Shown here: positions 11,381-24,596 of the stretch, piece by piece
Layout: each line of letters starts with the position of its first letter
How positions within the stretch are numbered: the first letter of the stretch is position 1
Source: Lobosporangium transversale
Taxonomy: Eukaryota > Mortierellomycota > Mortierellomycetes > Mortierellales > Mortierellaceae
Reading direction: 5' to 3'
Length of the DNA stretch: 64,000 bases
NCBI RefSeq assembly: GCF_002105155.1
Contig: NW_019029027.1
Span: 1 to 64,000 of the forward strand
The notes under the pieces: generated by a model
The model's input: only the letters and a program-made list of their open reading frames with translations
What the model was told of the DNA's origin: nothing
Database searches by the model: none
Translations under genes and position numbers: made by a program

Positions 11381-12939
11381 ATGATTCTAGAGTCACCACC
11401 CCTTGTCAATCTTGCACCATTGAGAGATATACACGAAGGTATAGTCTAATATATGGGTCTTTTGTGTCATTATTTGTGTTTCTATTAGGCTATCTACCGT
11501 TTGCTTGCCTAGATGTTAGCTAAGCAGTGCTCGTCTCACAGGCTGGAGCCGAGAAATCCTCGTTCAATTGGATCCTGATTCAGCAAATCTCCACCCTCAA
11601 TATATTCTCCCATCCGATAAAGAGAGTCAAAACAATGACACCAAGAAACTAATGCTCATCCTCCTGATACCTGTTTAGTCCCCATTCACATCCACAACCC
11701 CATTCATCCCAATTCTACGAACAAGCATAAGCGACTAGGCCTTCAAATGTTGAACGAGCTCAGTCGCGTGGAGATGCTTGTCAGCAAAATCGAGGCTATG
11801 AGCAAGGTAAAAGGCGTATTTTACAAAATTAATCGAGCCAATAAAAGGTAGAGAGTGCCCAATCAATAGATCCTTCACAAAACATGTGGCTAACTGTATC
11901 ACTGTGGATGAGTAAGTGCAGCACGAGGAGACCACTGCAGAATTGGCCAAAACAGTTGCCCACCTGGAGCAGACACTATATGCATACGAAGTAGAAAATG
12001 ACCAAGGCGCTAGGCTTGAAAATACAACAGCCCATATGATGTTACAGGTAAAAGATAAATACTCTGCATTTCAACATCCCATAGGCTGGCGAACAGAAAT
12101 ATAGCGTGATAGTTGATAAAAAAAAAGCCGTCTAATTCTGTGCGTTGGCTCTTTGGTATGCAGCGGTACATGATTAGAACTGGGCTTGCGGAAATGTTCC
12201 CCAAGTCATCTGAATACCTGGGCATCGAGCTGATTTTACCACGTGGTAGTCTCATTGAAGGTTTGTTAGGAAATTCTATTTGTTCCTTCATCAAAGATGA
12301 TAAAATGTGTTCTATCAATGGGTATGGTCCTACCCACAGTGACCTCACCCCTAACGACCGACACAGCCCATTTTCGTCAGATGTCGGTTATCAACCAATT
12401 GGTATCTATTGCAATGCAGCTCCAAAATGACCTTCGACTATCGAATCACAAGTTTATGGCTCATCAAGTGGCACTTCTTTACGTAAGATTGATATTAGTC
12501 CCTGCCTAGATTCTGATCGACATTTTGTATCACGTTTCCTAACCTTGGGGCCTACAGCAATGTATCAATCAGGCAGGACCTCGGTTTTCCACAAAATACA
12601 AAAATCGTGTCGAAGAGAACTTTAACGAACTTAAAGAAACCGCAAATACCACTGATGAGCCTCGTCTACCCATTGAACTCCAGGCTTGGTTAGTGTTTTC
12701 TCACATATTTTTACATGTTTTACATGCTTTATAGGGATGGTTTTAAGACTGAAGATGGTTTGTTCACTTTTTTTAGGCTGACTAACCTCACAACAGATAT
12801 TGTGTCCGAAGCACTTTTCAGTGGTTTGTCTGTTTGTCAACAGACATCAGAGGCAACCCATTTGTCCGATTATATCAACCGCGTCTCATCTGGTGGAACG
12901 TTGGATGAAGACACCTGCACAAGCACAGTGACGCTGTAA
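11381..12939 (+). CDS. Unidentified helical/coiled-coil protein, about 290 residues
   Basis: I do not recognise this protein. The model is built from frame continuity over about eight exons. ATG 11381 opens MILESPPLVNLAPLRDIHEG. Later exons start near 11541, 11673, 11921, 12086, 12173, 12367, 12560 and 12778. All have GT-AG introns of 37-100 bp; several contain CTAAT-like branch points. The product is mostly helical. A heptad-like stretch around LNELSRVEMLVSKIEAMSK is followed by TAELAKTVAHLEQTLYAYE, then NQLVSIAMQLQNDLRLSNH, and it ends DEDTCTSTVTL. No signal peptide or membrane segment is evident. It is 105 bp upstream of XPF on the same strand and shares a promoter region with VID27. It could be a subunit of a larger complex. 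Confidence 0.55.
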
Positions 12940-13043
12940 TTTTTTATATTCGGTCATATTTGCCACCAAAGTAGAGGCAGTTTAGTAAATAAATGAAATA
13001 GAGTTGCTGTCAGAATCATTGTTTGCTTCATTCATTCATAATC

Positions 13044-16000
13044 ATGTCAACCTTGTCTTTAGCATTTCAGAAGGAAATAGTCGCGGAGCTCGTAGCCGAA
13101 GATGCATTACTCATCATGGCCAAAGGCCTTGGGCTCCGAAGTATCATTGGCGCATTTCTAAAAATTTACTCACAGCCTCAAAACCTTGTCCTTCTTATCA
13201 ACACCAATGCTGAAGAAGAGGCCGAGCTCAGAGACGACCTTGCACGGTCCACGGATGTTGGTAAAGGAGGTGCATATTTCAGGACCATTACCAGTGAGCA
13301 GAGCCTTGCTGAACGTAACGATTTATATCGTTATGGAGGCATTATGGCTGTTACCTCACGTATTCTTGTTATGGATCTTTTGACCGCCAGAATACCTATT
13401 CATCTTATAACCGGCATACTAGTCGCTAATGCTCATAGGCAAGTCTTCAGCTATGTCATCATTTCCCATATTACACTGACGTTCATATATTCATTGGTGC
13501 TGATGTTTTAGGCGTTTTTTTTTTTTTTTTTTTTTTTTTTTAGAGTGACAGCAACAAGCACTGAGGCATTTATTTTGAGGCTACTCCGTCAGAGCAACTC
13601 AGAAGCTTTCATCAAGGCTTTCAGTGATCAGCCAGAATCATTCACAGTAGGATTTGCTACGCTGGAAAAAACACTTAAACTTCTCTATCTTCGAAAAGTA
13701 AATCTCTGGCCGAGGTAATGTATTGAAAATATTTTAGATTGGCAAGTGATTCTGAAAACAAACGTTGTTTGCAATAGTTTTAGGCTTTGCTGATTGCTGG
13801 GATGTATCATTGAATGTGAGTTGTTTAGATTCCATGTTACGGTGACAGAAAGTTTGGAATCCCATTCAACTGATGTGATAGAGATCCGACAGCCGATGAC
13901 AAAGGCAATGAAGACTATCCAGGCAGCTATAATAGACTGTATGGATATTTGTTTACAAGAACTTCGCCGGTCCAGTTCAGCAGTATGTTCAAGCTCTAGT
14001 TTACCGTTGTCCCCAGCAGCTTTACTAATGATTTTGGACAATGATAAACGACTTGACATGTTTTAATTATTCATATGTCCTCATTATAGATTGAACTCGA
14101 TATTGATGATTTCACTGTAGAAAAGGCATTGTTCAAGTCATTCGATGTGATTATTCGGAAACAGCTGGACCCTATTTGGCATCGCGTCACGTCTAAAACA
14201 AAGCAACTTGTTGGGGACTTGAAGACGCTGCGAAACCTTCTAAGTTACCTTGTGTCGTACGACAGCGTGAACTTTAACTTATACCTAGAAACTATTCTTG
14301 CAACGCACAATGCCTCATCGGGGAACTATTGGCTCTTGACGGACCCCGCGGATAAAATTTATACAGTATGCATGAGAGGGAATGAATTTGTATTATCAAT
14401 TAGTCCTATTAATAATAATATCCCGTCGACATTATTCTGACCATCATCTTCTGGCCTTTATCAATTGGTAGACAGCGAAATCAAGAGTATTTCTACATCA
14501 AATGGGTTACCAGGATCCCGATGATCCTAGTATGCTCCCTAACACAAGACCTATAGTGGAAGAGCTGCCAAAATGGAATGTGTTATCTGAAATTATGGAT
14601 GAAATCGAGCTCGAGATGCATCACGCGCCACATAAAGAAGGTTTGCCCGTCTTGATTATGCGGATCGGAATTTCATAATCTCGTGACAACTTCTCGACTC
14701 TAAATTGTCTAACAAGTTATACATATATAATATAGGGCAGGACACGGTTCTTATCATGACACAGGACCAAAGGACATGCACACAACTGAAGCGGTACCTT
14801 TCAACGCCAAAATCTAACGCATCGACCAGAGGGAAGCCACTTATGAGGAATCTATTGCAAGGATACTTACGCTGGAAAGCTAACATGAAAAACTTTAAAG
14901 ATATGGTCAATAAAAGTACTGCTACATCTGCAGTATCTTCATCATCCATTGGTAAATTTTATTTATATTCCTTCAACAACGCACTGCACTTAAAATATAT
15001 TACTCTTTCTCTTTACTAACTGAGTCAAGTGAAAATCATCATTAGGAAACCACCCTATTGGACGCGGTCCACCACCAAATAAGCGACGACGTGTACGAGG
15101 AGGTGGAAACATGGTTGCATTGACGACCAAGCCAACGACCGCATCATTTGATAAAGAAGTAGAAAGTATTGCAACATTGTAAGTGCAGATCTTAGAAGGT
15201 TTTTAGTGCATCAAATATAATCTGTTGTTCTACTGATACAAATCATTGATTGCAGTATTCATGCAACTCAAGGCGATCCTAGCCCGACAGCATCTGTACA
15301 TGACCATGACTTGGAAGAGATCGACGATCCTACGGACTACTTTGGTTTGGTTGAGCCTAGTACCCTTGTGATTGTCCACAGTTACACCGGGGAATCTGAT
15401 GCGCGATTGCTGGAGAACATTAAGCCTCGTTTTATTGTAATGTATGATCCAGACCCGACGTTTGTTCGATGTATTGAGGTCTACAAAGCAACCCAGCCTG
15501 GAAAGCAAGTCCGCGTTTACTTTACTGTTTATGATAACTCGGTTGAAGAGCAGTTATATTTGAGTGCGCTTCGTCGAGAGAAGGATGCCTTTACGAAATT
15601 GATCCATGACAAAGCGGTAAATATAGCATTATGGGGTTTCCAAAGCTTTAAGTCTCTCAGAAATTATTTACTCACTTTTCTTATGTGTTTAGAAAATGGT
15701 ACTACCCATTGGAGACACACAGACGAAACAGGTTCAAGACCAGTCATTGCTCAGAAACATCCATACACGAATAGCTGGCGGCGGAAAGACAGGCGAGGAT
15801 CACCCGTTACCTAGGATTGTAGTTGATTCAAGAGAATTTAGAAGCTCTTTACCGTCAATTTTGCACTCACAAGGGATGGTTTTAGATCCTTGCACAATCA
15901 CTGTCGGGGATTATGTCCTTTCGCCTAATATTTGTGTCGAAAGGAAAAGTATATCGGATCTTATCAGCTCGTTTGCTTCTGGAAGATTGTAAGCACCAAT

Positions 16001-16775
16001 TATGTTTTCATGTATGTAATCCTAAATACAGTGTCATTATTGTAAGACAAGTTAGCTCATGCACTACTTCTTATATTGCCTTTGAATATAGATATACCCA
16101 AGTCGAAGCAATGACCGTTCATTACAGCCAACCAGTACTCTTAATTGAGTTCGATCAAGAAAAATCGTTTTCACTACAGGTACTAACTAATCTCTTACTT
16201 TTTACATGTGCTATGGAGATATATGAATATAAATACTGAGTACAATGGCTAAATGGATGGCATGAAGGATAAGTCAGAAATTAGGTCAGATATTTCAGTC
16301 ACAGAGCTTTCTTCAAAGCTTGTGCTTCTGACTATCGCATTCCCAACTCTCAAGCTGATCTGGTCATCATCTGTACATGCCACCGTAGAAATTTTTGAAG
16401 ATTTGAAGGTAATAAATATCATATAATAGAATGAGTATTGGTGATGTTCTGGGATTTTGACTACTGTTTAATAATGCATGCTTTGCAAATCCACAATAGA
16501 GATCCGAGAACGAGCCAGACGTATTGCAGGCGCAGGCTGTGGGTGTGGACCAGGATCAAGAGATTGAGAGCGCGTTTAACCTGACACCGCAGGATATCCT
16601 TCGGAGTATGCCTGGCATCACTTCCAAGAACTACAAGCATATTATGAATAATGTGGAAAGCATTCGTGAATTAGTCGAGATGGAAATGCCAAAGCTGGTG
16701 GCGCTGTTGGGGGAAGGACCAGCACAAACGCTCTGGAACTTTTTGCATAAGGATTCAAGATTAGACATGGTTTAA
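13044..16775 (+). CDS. RAD1: XPF/Rad1/ERCC4 structure-specific DNA repair endonuclease
   Basis: Catalytic subunit of the XPF-ERCC1 (Rad1-Rad10) nuclease that makes the 5' incision in nucleotide excision repair and acts in crosslink repair. The start at 13044 gives the typical helicase-like N-terminus (KGLGLRSIIGAF, then GGIMAVTSRILVMDLLT, with the family's HLITGILVANAHR). The central part is encoded at 14100-15620, with TLVIVHSYTGESDARLLENI. The nuclease core at about 15815-15990 carries VVDSREF, GDYVLSP and VERKS, the GDXnERKX3D active-site signature. The C-terminal tandem helix-hairpin-helix is at 16524-16775 (LRSMPGITSKNY). The protein is split by about ten short introns. The one ending at 13543 consists largely of a 27-nt T run abutting the AG. 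XPF is tail-to-tail with CAND1. Confidence 0.95.
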
Positions 16776-16803
16776 ATAAAGTGCCCATTTTTTTCTCTCC
16801 ATA

Positions 16804-17177
16804 ATGAAGAGAAAGAGTGTGCAGCTAACTGCGCTCGTGCTACGTAGTGCGAAATTGAGAAACTTTTTCTCATGTATTCATGCAACAGCTGAAAATGGAC
16901 ACCAGCTTTTGTTCTTGGGGCTGCACATCAGTTAAGGGCTCTTACAAAGACTGCCGAGTCATTTGGTGGGGAAATTATCATATACATTGCTTCCGGTCCT
17001 GAACATTGTGCATGCTTCTTGTTGAAAGAAGTCAGCGACCTTAGGACATGTAAGAATATTAAGACCCACTTTGAGCGTGAGGATCTTACGGATCTCAAAT
17101 TCAAAGATTCAAGCCATGTCGATTATTTGCGTCAAGTAAGAAACGGCAGCATAATGGAGATTGGCCCTGAAGACTAA
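16804..17177 (+). other. Orphan coding-like segment with a frame switch
   Basis: Two overlapping frames look protein-like. ATG 16804 opens about 43 codons. A second frame from about 16894 runs 90-odd codons to TAA 17175-17177 (contains AAHQLRALTKTAESFGGE). Joining them needs a frameshift or an unseen intron. It sits between the XPF stop and the CAND1 stop and could be a small gene, a pseudogene, or XPF 3' flank. I assign no family. Confidence 0.25.
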
Positions 17178-17347
17178 TTTATCAAGCTTCCTGGACAAAG
17201 TATCTTCACAAATAAATGAACCTCAAGAGGCGACTTGCCAACAATACATGTACCATTTATTCAGGACAAATCAAAGACAACCAACTATTCTCTCTTCATA
17301 ACACGCGTTGGATATGGTATTCTTAATTATTATTATTTTTTTTTTTT

Positions 17348-20300
17348 TTAGCTAAGATCCATGGCTTCGCCCCTAAAGTGGCTAGAGTATAAGTCATCAC
17401 GGCTCTCGCTCTCTGCAATGTATTGGTTAAGGTCATAAGCATTGGGCCCCATTCGGACCTCGTGTACAAATTGCTCAAATTTGGGGGTCAGCGCAGGATC
17501 TGCAAGCTTGGATAAAAACGCGATTGCACGAAGAGCAGACCGTACCAGCTCCTGATTCTTTTCCAACTCTTGCTTCACTGCCGTAGGCTTAAGCTTGAAG
17601 TTTAGAGTTGCATGCAATGGCTCCACCATGTCATCTAGCCCTATGAGATAACAAAAAACAAAAAAGTGTGATTGTGTTAAATAAATATAGACGTATAAAT
17701 AAAAATAATTGTAGATACAGCAGATAAACATACTTTGTGCAACCGCAGTAGGCGCGACAATTGAGAGACGGACGAGTGTTAAATGACAGAGCATTTTGAT
17801 ATCTGGCTGATCAACGAGACCAACAAGGATACGATCGATAAATGCAAAGATTTCAACCTTATCTCTGCATTTCTCCAAAAGCGTGTACATGCACTCGAAT
17901 GCAGACTTGCGGATCTCGAGACCATCATCTACTCTGTGCTTGAATGGTCCCATCTCTACTATATGAATGAGCTCTTCTACGATATTTGTTTCCTGGTAAA
18001 GCAAAGGCAGCAATTGTCCGAGGACATCCCGGATCAAGTATGGCTTGTTATGTGCTGCCGAGTCCAATGTTGATAGCGATAGACGACGGACGTTGAGATC
18101 CTTATCCTTCATAAGCGACAAGAACTCTACAATTAGAGGACGAAGGAGCTCATCATAACTGCGAGTATTATCCGTAAACGTGTATTTGAATGCCGAAACA
18201 ACTGTGCCGCGGATCTGAGCGGATTCTGACTTCAGACGAGCCTGAAGCTCAGGTAAGAACTTGTAGGGGTTGGTCAGGGTAAGCTTTCCAAGACATTCTG
18301 CAACAACATTTCGTGTACCCTCTTCTTGACTCTCGCAGTTGTCGAACAAGAGCGTCCATATCTCTGAAGCATGAGCCTCCAATTCCTGGCCACCCTGCTT
18401 GTGAGTATAGCGAGTAATGACCTCTTTGAGGGCATGCAAAAGTAGGTATCGTTTCTTAGGATCCGCTTTGATCTCCTGCATGATGATAGGGACATATACT
18501 TCAACATTGCCTGCACTGACATTGCCAATGGCAAATGCAGCAGCTGATCGGACCTCTTCCGAATGGACGTCGAACATCGCCAAGATCGATGTATGAAGGG
18601 TCTTATGATCGCTCAAAGAGGCACGACGACCAATTTCGCCCAATGCAACCAAAGACAAATACTTGAGCGAGTCCGTCGTATGTGGATCCTCAATCTTGCG
18701 CACAAATTCAGCCACGGTCATCTCCTGGTTCTTGTCCGAATTAACGCAAAGGATTGCAATACACTGAGCAATTGTAGAGAATGCCTGTTTAGGCAGGGCA
18801 AGTTGGCCTTCAGGCGTAGAGACCGCCACTGGCTCAACTAGGCCACTGATTAAGGTTGGAAATTCTTTGTCATTGGTCCGAACAAGGGCTGCAAACAATG
18901 CCAACAGGCTATCCAAAGCCTGTCCCTGGATCAGTGGTGAGCGGACAAGCTTGAGAACAGATGACATAATTTCTTGCTTGACAACATTGATACTGGCCGG
19001 GTTAGCGTGAAGAATCGATACAACAGAGGTCAACCCGAGAGGTAGAAGATGAAGATCTTCATCTGTGATCAATGGTTTCAGTTCGTTTAGTAGTTCGTCA
19101 TAAGTCTGGACAGGCAATACCTTTCCGAAGCTATCGACAAAAAAAAAGGTGGATGAGAGGAATGGAGTAGATATTAGTATTTGTGCAAAGAGCATCTTGT
19201 TAAAATCGATAAGATTTCAAAGCCAGTAAATATACTAAATGCTTACCGACGAATGGCGACATCCAGGAAATGGAGACTTGCTACCTTGAGAGGACGGTTG
19301 CTCTTTCGCAAGAGTGAAGCGACTTCGGGAATGGCCTTCAGGATGTAGGGCTTAATATCAGCCTCAGCACAGACAGGACTCTCAACGATTTGCGTCAATG
19401 TCTTGACAGCCATCAAGCGTGTGAGCTCATTCTGAAGCTTCTCCAATAAAAGGGGTAGGCAGGTGGTTAGTTCCTGCTTGAGCTCATCGCCAACACGTGA
19501 CAAAAGAACACCTAAACAAAGGATGCTGCGTTCCTTGACTTCCTGGTCGGCATCGGCCGTAGAAACCCGCTGCAAAATAACGTTGTATATCTGAAGGACA
19601 TAGGGCCTGGCTTCAGGGTCCAAGTCGGTGTACGAATAGCGCTGCGCATCTCCATCAAAGCCCATGTGGCGAACGACCTTGATCAATTCAATACAACAAA
19701 CCAACGCCTCTGAAGAGATTTTGTAGAATTTGTCCTGAATTGCAGCAATGACTGGTGGACATAACTGGCCGAGATGCTTTTGAAAAACATCAGAAGAGTG
19801 TGTGCGGAAAAGGCTGCGAAGGAATCCGAGTGCCTCAATTTTCAAGTTGGAGTTGGTGCCCAAGTGATGGTGATCTGTATGCGAGGCCGTGGAAAGTGAT
19901 TGCTGGATAGATGGAATAAAGAGCATGAAAGTGTTCTCTAAGCCTCCTTTCAGAACTGTGACTAACTCCTTAAGCAGAATATACCCTAAAACACGCGTCT
20001 GCACAGACTTTGTCAACATCTGCTTTGCCAAATTTTTAGTCAAACGAGGCACTTGGTTACGCAATAGAGCCTTGGGACTCTGGTCAGTCTCGATGGGCGT
20101 TCCAGGGCGGCTTCCCTTTCGTTTCTTGGCGAGACTCTCGAGGCCTGCATCAATCTCATACTCTGCACCCCCATATGTGTTGGTCTGGCGAAGCAAGGTA
20201 ATAAAAGTTTGCAGAATCTCTACACGGACAGTCTCTTCACGCTCTTTGAAGCGACTGATTAGCGAAGGTGCAATGTTTGCGTAAAGCTGTCCAAGTAGAT

Positions 20301-21898
20301 CCTGGCGAGTACCAATGATAGCTGAAAGCAGCTTGGCAGATGTGCGACGAACCTTCCATGACATGTCATCATCGTCCGAGTAATCACTATTTCATAAAGC
20401 GCCAATCATTAGTAAGAGATAGCGAAACCATCTAGAGGGAATTGTCCCTAAATGTATTGAGAGCATCTAAGCTTACCCATCATCCTCGTCTTCCTCATCA
20501 TCTCCGTCATCGCTACCCATGTTTTCATCCTCATCGTCTTCATCATCATCACCATCATCATAGTTGGGATCATGACGAAGGAATTTCAATCCAAGATCAA
20601 TAATAGTGTCAATATAAGGGGTGATCTCAGTGGGGCATCGGAGAACAAATGCCTCAAGAGCCTGTAAGGAATTCTCACGCAGCTCGTCATCGTCTAGTTC
20701 AGAATATTTGATTACAGACGGAGCAACCCCCGACAAGAACTTGCCAAATCGCGGAGCATTGGACCGACTAATAAAATTTAAAAGAGTAAAGATTTACGTT
20801 AGCAAGAGCGCAGCATGACAATTTAACCCAAGACATGACTCGTCGTACCTGATAGTGCCAGTGGCCTGAATATATGTGCGCAAACGGTCAGGTGAGTTCT
20901 TTGATGTTTCCAATCCATTTAAAATTTTCTTTAAGAGGTCCTCAAAAATGTCATCAGGAACATGTACGACGAGATGCCCAATGGCAAGGGTTGCACGTTT
21001 GCGTAATGCTGGACGGGAGTGGCCCAAGAGTATGAAAAGAGTGTTGGCAGTCTGTTTCTGAAGGTTTGTAGTCGCAAGAATGTTTCCAAATCTGAGAAGC
21101 ACCTCACTAAGGATGTCAAGCGCATCCATTTGCGCATCATAACTGGCGTTGGGCTATTTGCAGGCATAAGATATTACTTGATAAATTATCAGCCACATTC
21201 AATAATCACTTTAATAAAAAACAAAGTAAAAAAAAGAAGCATACATTCTCCAATTGTGACAATAACCGCGGCACAAGTCGCTTGCAAACATTGACTGCAA
21301 CCACCGAATTGACAGGTACTTGGACAATGACTGTTTTGAGACCAATACTCGCAATTTCTCTTAGATCTTCCTTGTCTTGTGACACGAATGCACACAGATT
21401 ATCGACAATCTGTTGCAGTTGAGCTTCCTGTACTTTCTTTACAAGCGATCCAAGACTATATGCAGCGAAGAGTTGAATAAGGTATTTTTTAATATCAGCT
21501 TGCTAACTTTTTCAACTCTTAACTGACTTTATCAAAACAATAGATCATGGTCATAGAGCAAGAATGAGACATACCATTTTACAGCTTGATTCTGTACTTC
21601 ACCATTCTTGTCCTTCATCAGCAAGAGAACTTTGTCCACAACTTTTTTTTCTGTTGATTCCTCCAATTGAAAGTTGGGACTTTGAAGCTCTGTAATGAGA
21701 TCATTCAGAGCCATGAAACGGAAGTCATTGTCGTCGGAGCCCATCTGGCATTTGATAACATAATCAAGTCATGAGTAAATGAGCATTGTTATGTTTTGTC
21801 ATATAAGATATTTCCTCAAAAAGAATTAGGAACATGACAAACATTTATACCTTCTCCAGTAACGACGCGACCAGGTAGGCACTTGTGTTTGCAAGCAT
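17348..21898 (-). CDS. CAND1: CAND1, cullin-associated and neddylation-dissociated protein 1
   Basis: A HEAT-repeat exchange factor that strips substrate receptors from unneddylated cullins and so recycles SCF-type ubiquitin ligases. Exon 1 starts at CAT 21896-21898 and ends in LLEK. Exon 2 (about 21588-21744) continues MGSDDNDFRFMALNDL, matching the conserved CAND1 N-terminus. Later exons carry NGEVQNQAVKW, IASIGLKTVIVQVP, RKRATLAIGHLVVHVP, then an acidic loop rich in Asp/Glu (20473-20570) followed by SWKVRRTSAKLLSA. The C-terminal HEAT region is in the long exons 19243-20364 and 17348-19140, ending DLYSSHFRGEAMDLS. One intron at about 17641-17733 separates PTAVAQ from LDDMVEPLHATLN. The reconstructed size is about 1,200 residues, as expected. 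Confidence 0.95.
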
Positions 21899-22737
21899 GA
21901 TGAGGAATGATAAGGTGTATAAAGATGGAAAGACAGAGAGGAAGAATTACTGTGAGAATGGAGAAATAAGTTTTTTTTTTTAAAAAAAAAAGTCAAGCCT
22001 AAGATGGTGGCGAGGGATTACGCGTCATGAATGGTAGTTTGGCAGTTAAGTTAAAATCTTTGTATAAACTAACAATAAATTCCATGAGTTGGTGCTAGGA
22101 GCCGGTGCTGGCAAACTCGCAGCTTTCGTGATAGCTGAGCGCAAAGGAAGAGAGGCTTTTATTTAAACAGACCTGAAACTACCTTTTGTATTCTGACTTC
22201 TTTTCTAGGCTATGATGTGTCATGTCTTCCACTTTTGTGGGCTCCATAATTATGGCTTCCTCATCTCAACATGCATAGCAATAAGCATTCTGATTAGACC
22301 AGACGGGAGAATGACCCTTTAAATATCTGGAGCCTACAGTTTGCAATATCTGCTATTTCCTACTTCAAGGGTACCCTTCATGGCACAACCTTTGGTTCAT
22401 TCAATCACCAAACATTGTTGGATGTTTAGAAGCATACACTAGCCAGGGCAATCCAGATTGGCTTTCTGCATGGAGTGCTTAGGTTGATGTGTCAAGCAGT
22501 CACATCCCACTTCTCTTTCAAAATCTTTTCTCCGTCCTTTTTATCCTCATTCAATTCCACACTATTTGCTTAAACAACGTTCATTTCCAAATTGCCAAAT
22601 TGGTACATTCAACTTCGCCCAAGTGTTAGAAGCAAGCAGGACATTTAAATAAAATGAATTCATTTACTAACGAATATCTATCATATTTCATGACAGCCGC
22701 AACAGCTACTCTCGCACTTTAACACTCAATAAAAAGA
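21899..22737. other. Intergenic, divergent promoters of CAND1 and UBP2-like gene
   Basis: 839 bp without a recognisable gene, repeat or RNA. It must hold the promoters of two divergent genes. A GC-poor T9A9 block lies at 21971-21990. Confidence 0.5.
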
Positions 22738-23329
22738 ATGGAGTCCGAAGTCTGCGCACTTGATCTAAATCCTATAGGGGTAACACCACCAAGGTGGATC
22801 GTTGACCTAGCCTCTCATGAAATCGGCTTGATGCCTCACCCACACGTCTTCTTTGTAAACCCAGATGAAGGCATTGGCGCCAGTGATCAAGGTCCTTTCA
22901 ACATTTGCTGTCAAACCTGTTACAAGCAATACACTATCCATATCACTCATGGAACTAAGTCGTGTAGTGGACTCCTGCATCATCTTCACTCTCAATTCAG
23001 AGAGAGTTCAATGGATGCAGAATGTTGTCACTGTGGCACCGCAGTTAATGGGACGCTTGAACAGCCAGCCATACCTCAGAGTCTGCTCTATCGCATGCGT
23101 AAATCCAGAAAACCACAATCAGCTGTATTGACTGCCCCAAATATCTATGACACCCTCACAACCCTGATCAGGATTCTAAATAATGCGATCAAGCCAGACT
23201 CTCGACCTCTTAATGTCGAATCAAATGTATTCAAAGATAAGATAAGACTGGACAATGAAAGGTAAGGAAAAGATTGAGGACCACCTCAATTTACATATTT
23301 CTAAGAACTGACTTTAGAAACTAACAGAC

Positions 23330-23368
<39 letters not shown>

Positions 23369-24562
23369 GATAGCAAGCAGTTCTTTACTCATACCAAGTT
23401 CTCACTGATTGATAAGCACTTTCATGCTCCGGATCCTACTTCAGACAATATCCGCTTCTTAAATCGATGCCGCTTCCAGCTAGAGCTTATACTGATGCAA
23501 GAGAAACCAGAATTACTCTCAGGTACTCGATCCAAGCTACGTGATATATACCCATGCTAACCATTGGATTATTGTGATATGTATTCTTTAACAAATATTT
23601 ATTTAATGACTATAGCTACTGTTAAACCAGCGTACCCGCTCATCCTCCAGGAACTTGGGTGCTCAACATGTGAGTTAAATAACATTGTACTTCCGCGTCC
23701 TAACATCAGTCTACGCAAATGTTCATTGCAAGCAGTTTCATCTGAACATAATAAACTGATTGATCTTTTCCTGAAATAGACAAGCGTGATCTAAAAGAAA
23801 AACCTCTCAATCTCTCGGACAAGGCAACTCTTATTGCAGAGCAACACTCTACTCTATCAAAGCTGGGCTGTGTTACTGATATGAACGATAACATTGTGAT
23901 CGACGCCTTTCAAACTCAACTTTTGCACGACACAACTGCGTCGCATTCATTAATTGATGCACTTGTAGAAATTCAAAAGAGGCGGGAGAGCGAAAAGCTC
24001 GAGATTGAGATCGCATGTAAGAAGTGTGAGAGCTTCGTGACAACTGCAGAGCTTAAGGCAGCCTATCGCCAATTTGAGATCCCAGATGATGGTGAGGGTA
24101 TTGATAATGAGGTTTTAATAGGACTCATCCGTGCTTCGCTCAACCCCACCACTATGGAGAGCCTTAGGATCATTGCAAAAGCCAGGAATGATGTCGCCAT
24201 CAACACATTACTCGAACAACCTGACTCAAATACAATAGGCTTGGATCAAGATGATCCTACTATGGACCTATTTTATGCTCAGAATCCAGTAGGTCTAACC
24301 AACATTGGCAACACCTGTTATGTCAACTCCCTGCTGCAGTACATCTACACTATCAAGGAGCTGCGAGAGACTGTACTGAATATGGAGGCATATGTCGAAA
24401 ATACAGATGCAGCAGATTGGCAAGGAAAAGTTATTGATGGCCAGCGTCTGAGCAGACAGCAGGTTATCGAAGCCAAAGATAGTATGTATTATGATCCATA
24501 ACCGATGAATTAGGGATAACGCAAAGCTTCGCTTTTATTTTTATTTAATTTTCTTTTTGCTT

Positions 24563-24596
<34 letters not shown>

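Noticed and set aside
17783-20284. Long plus-strand frames opposite CAND1 exons.
   Set aside because: They are antisense shadows. The minus-strand frame carries conserved CAND1 HEAT sequence throughout.
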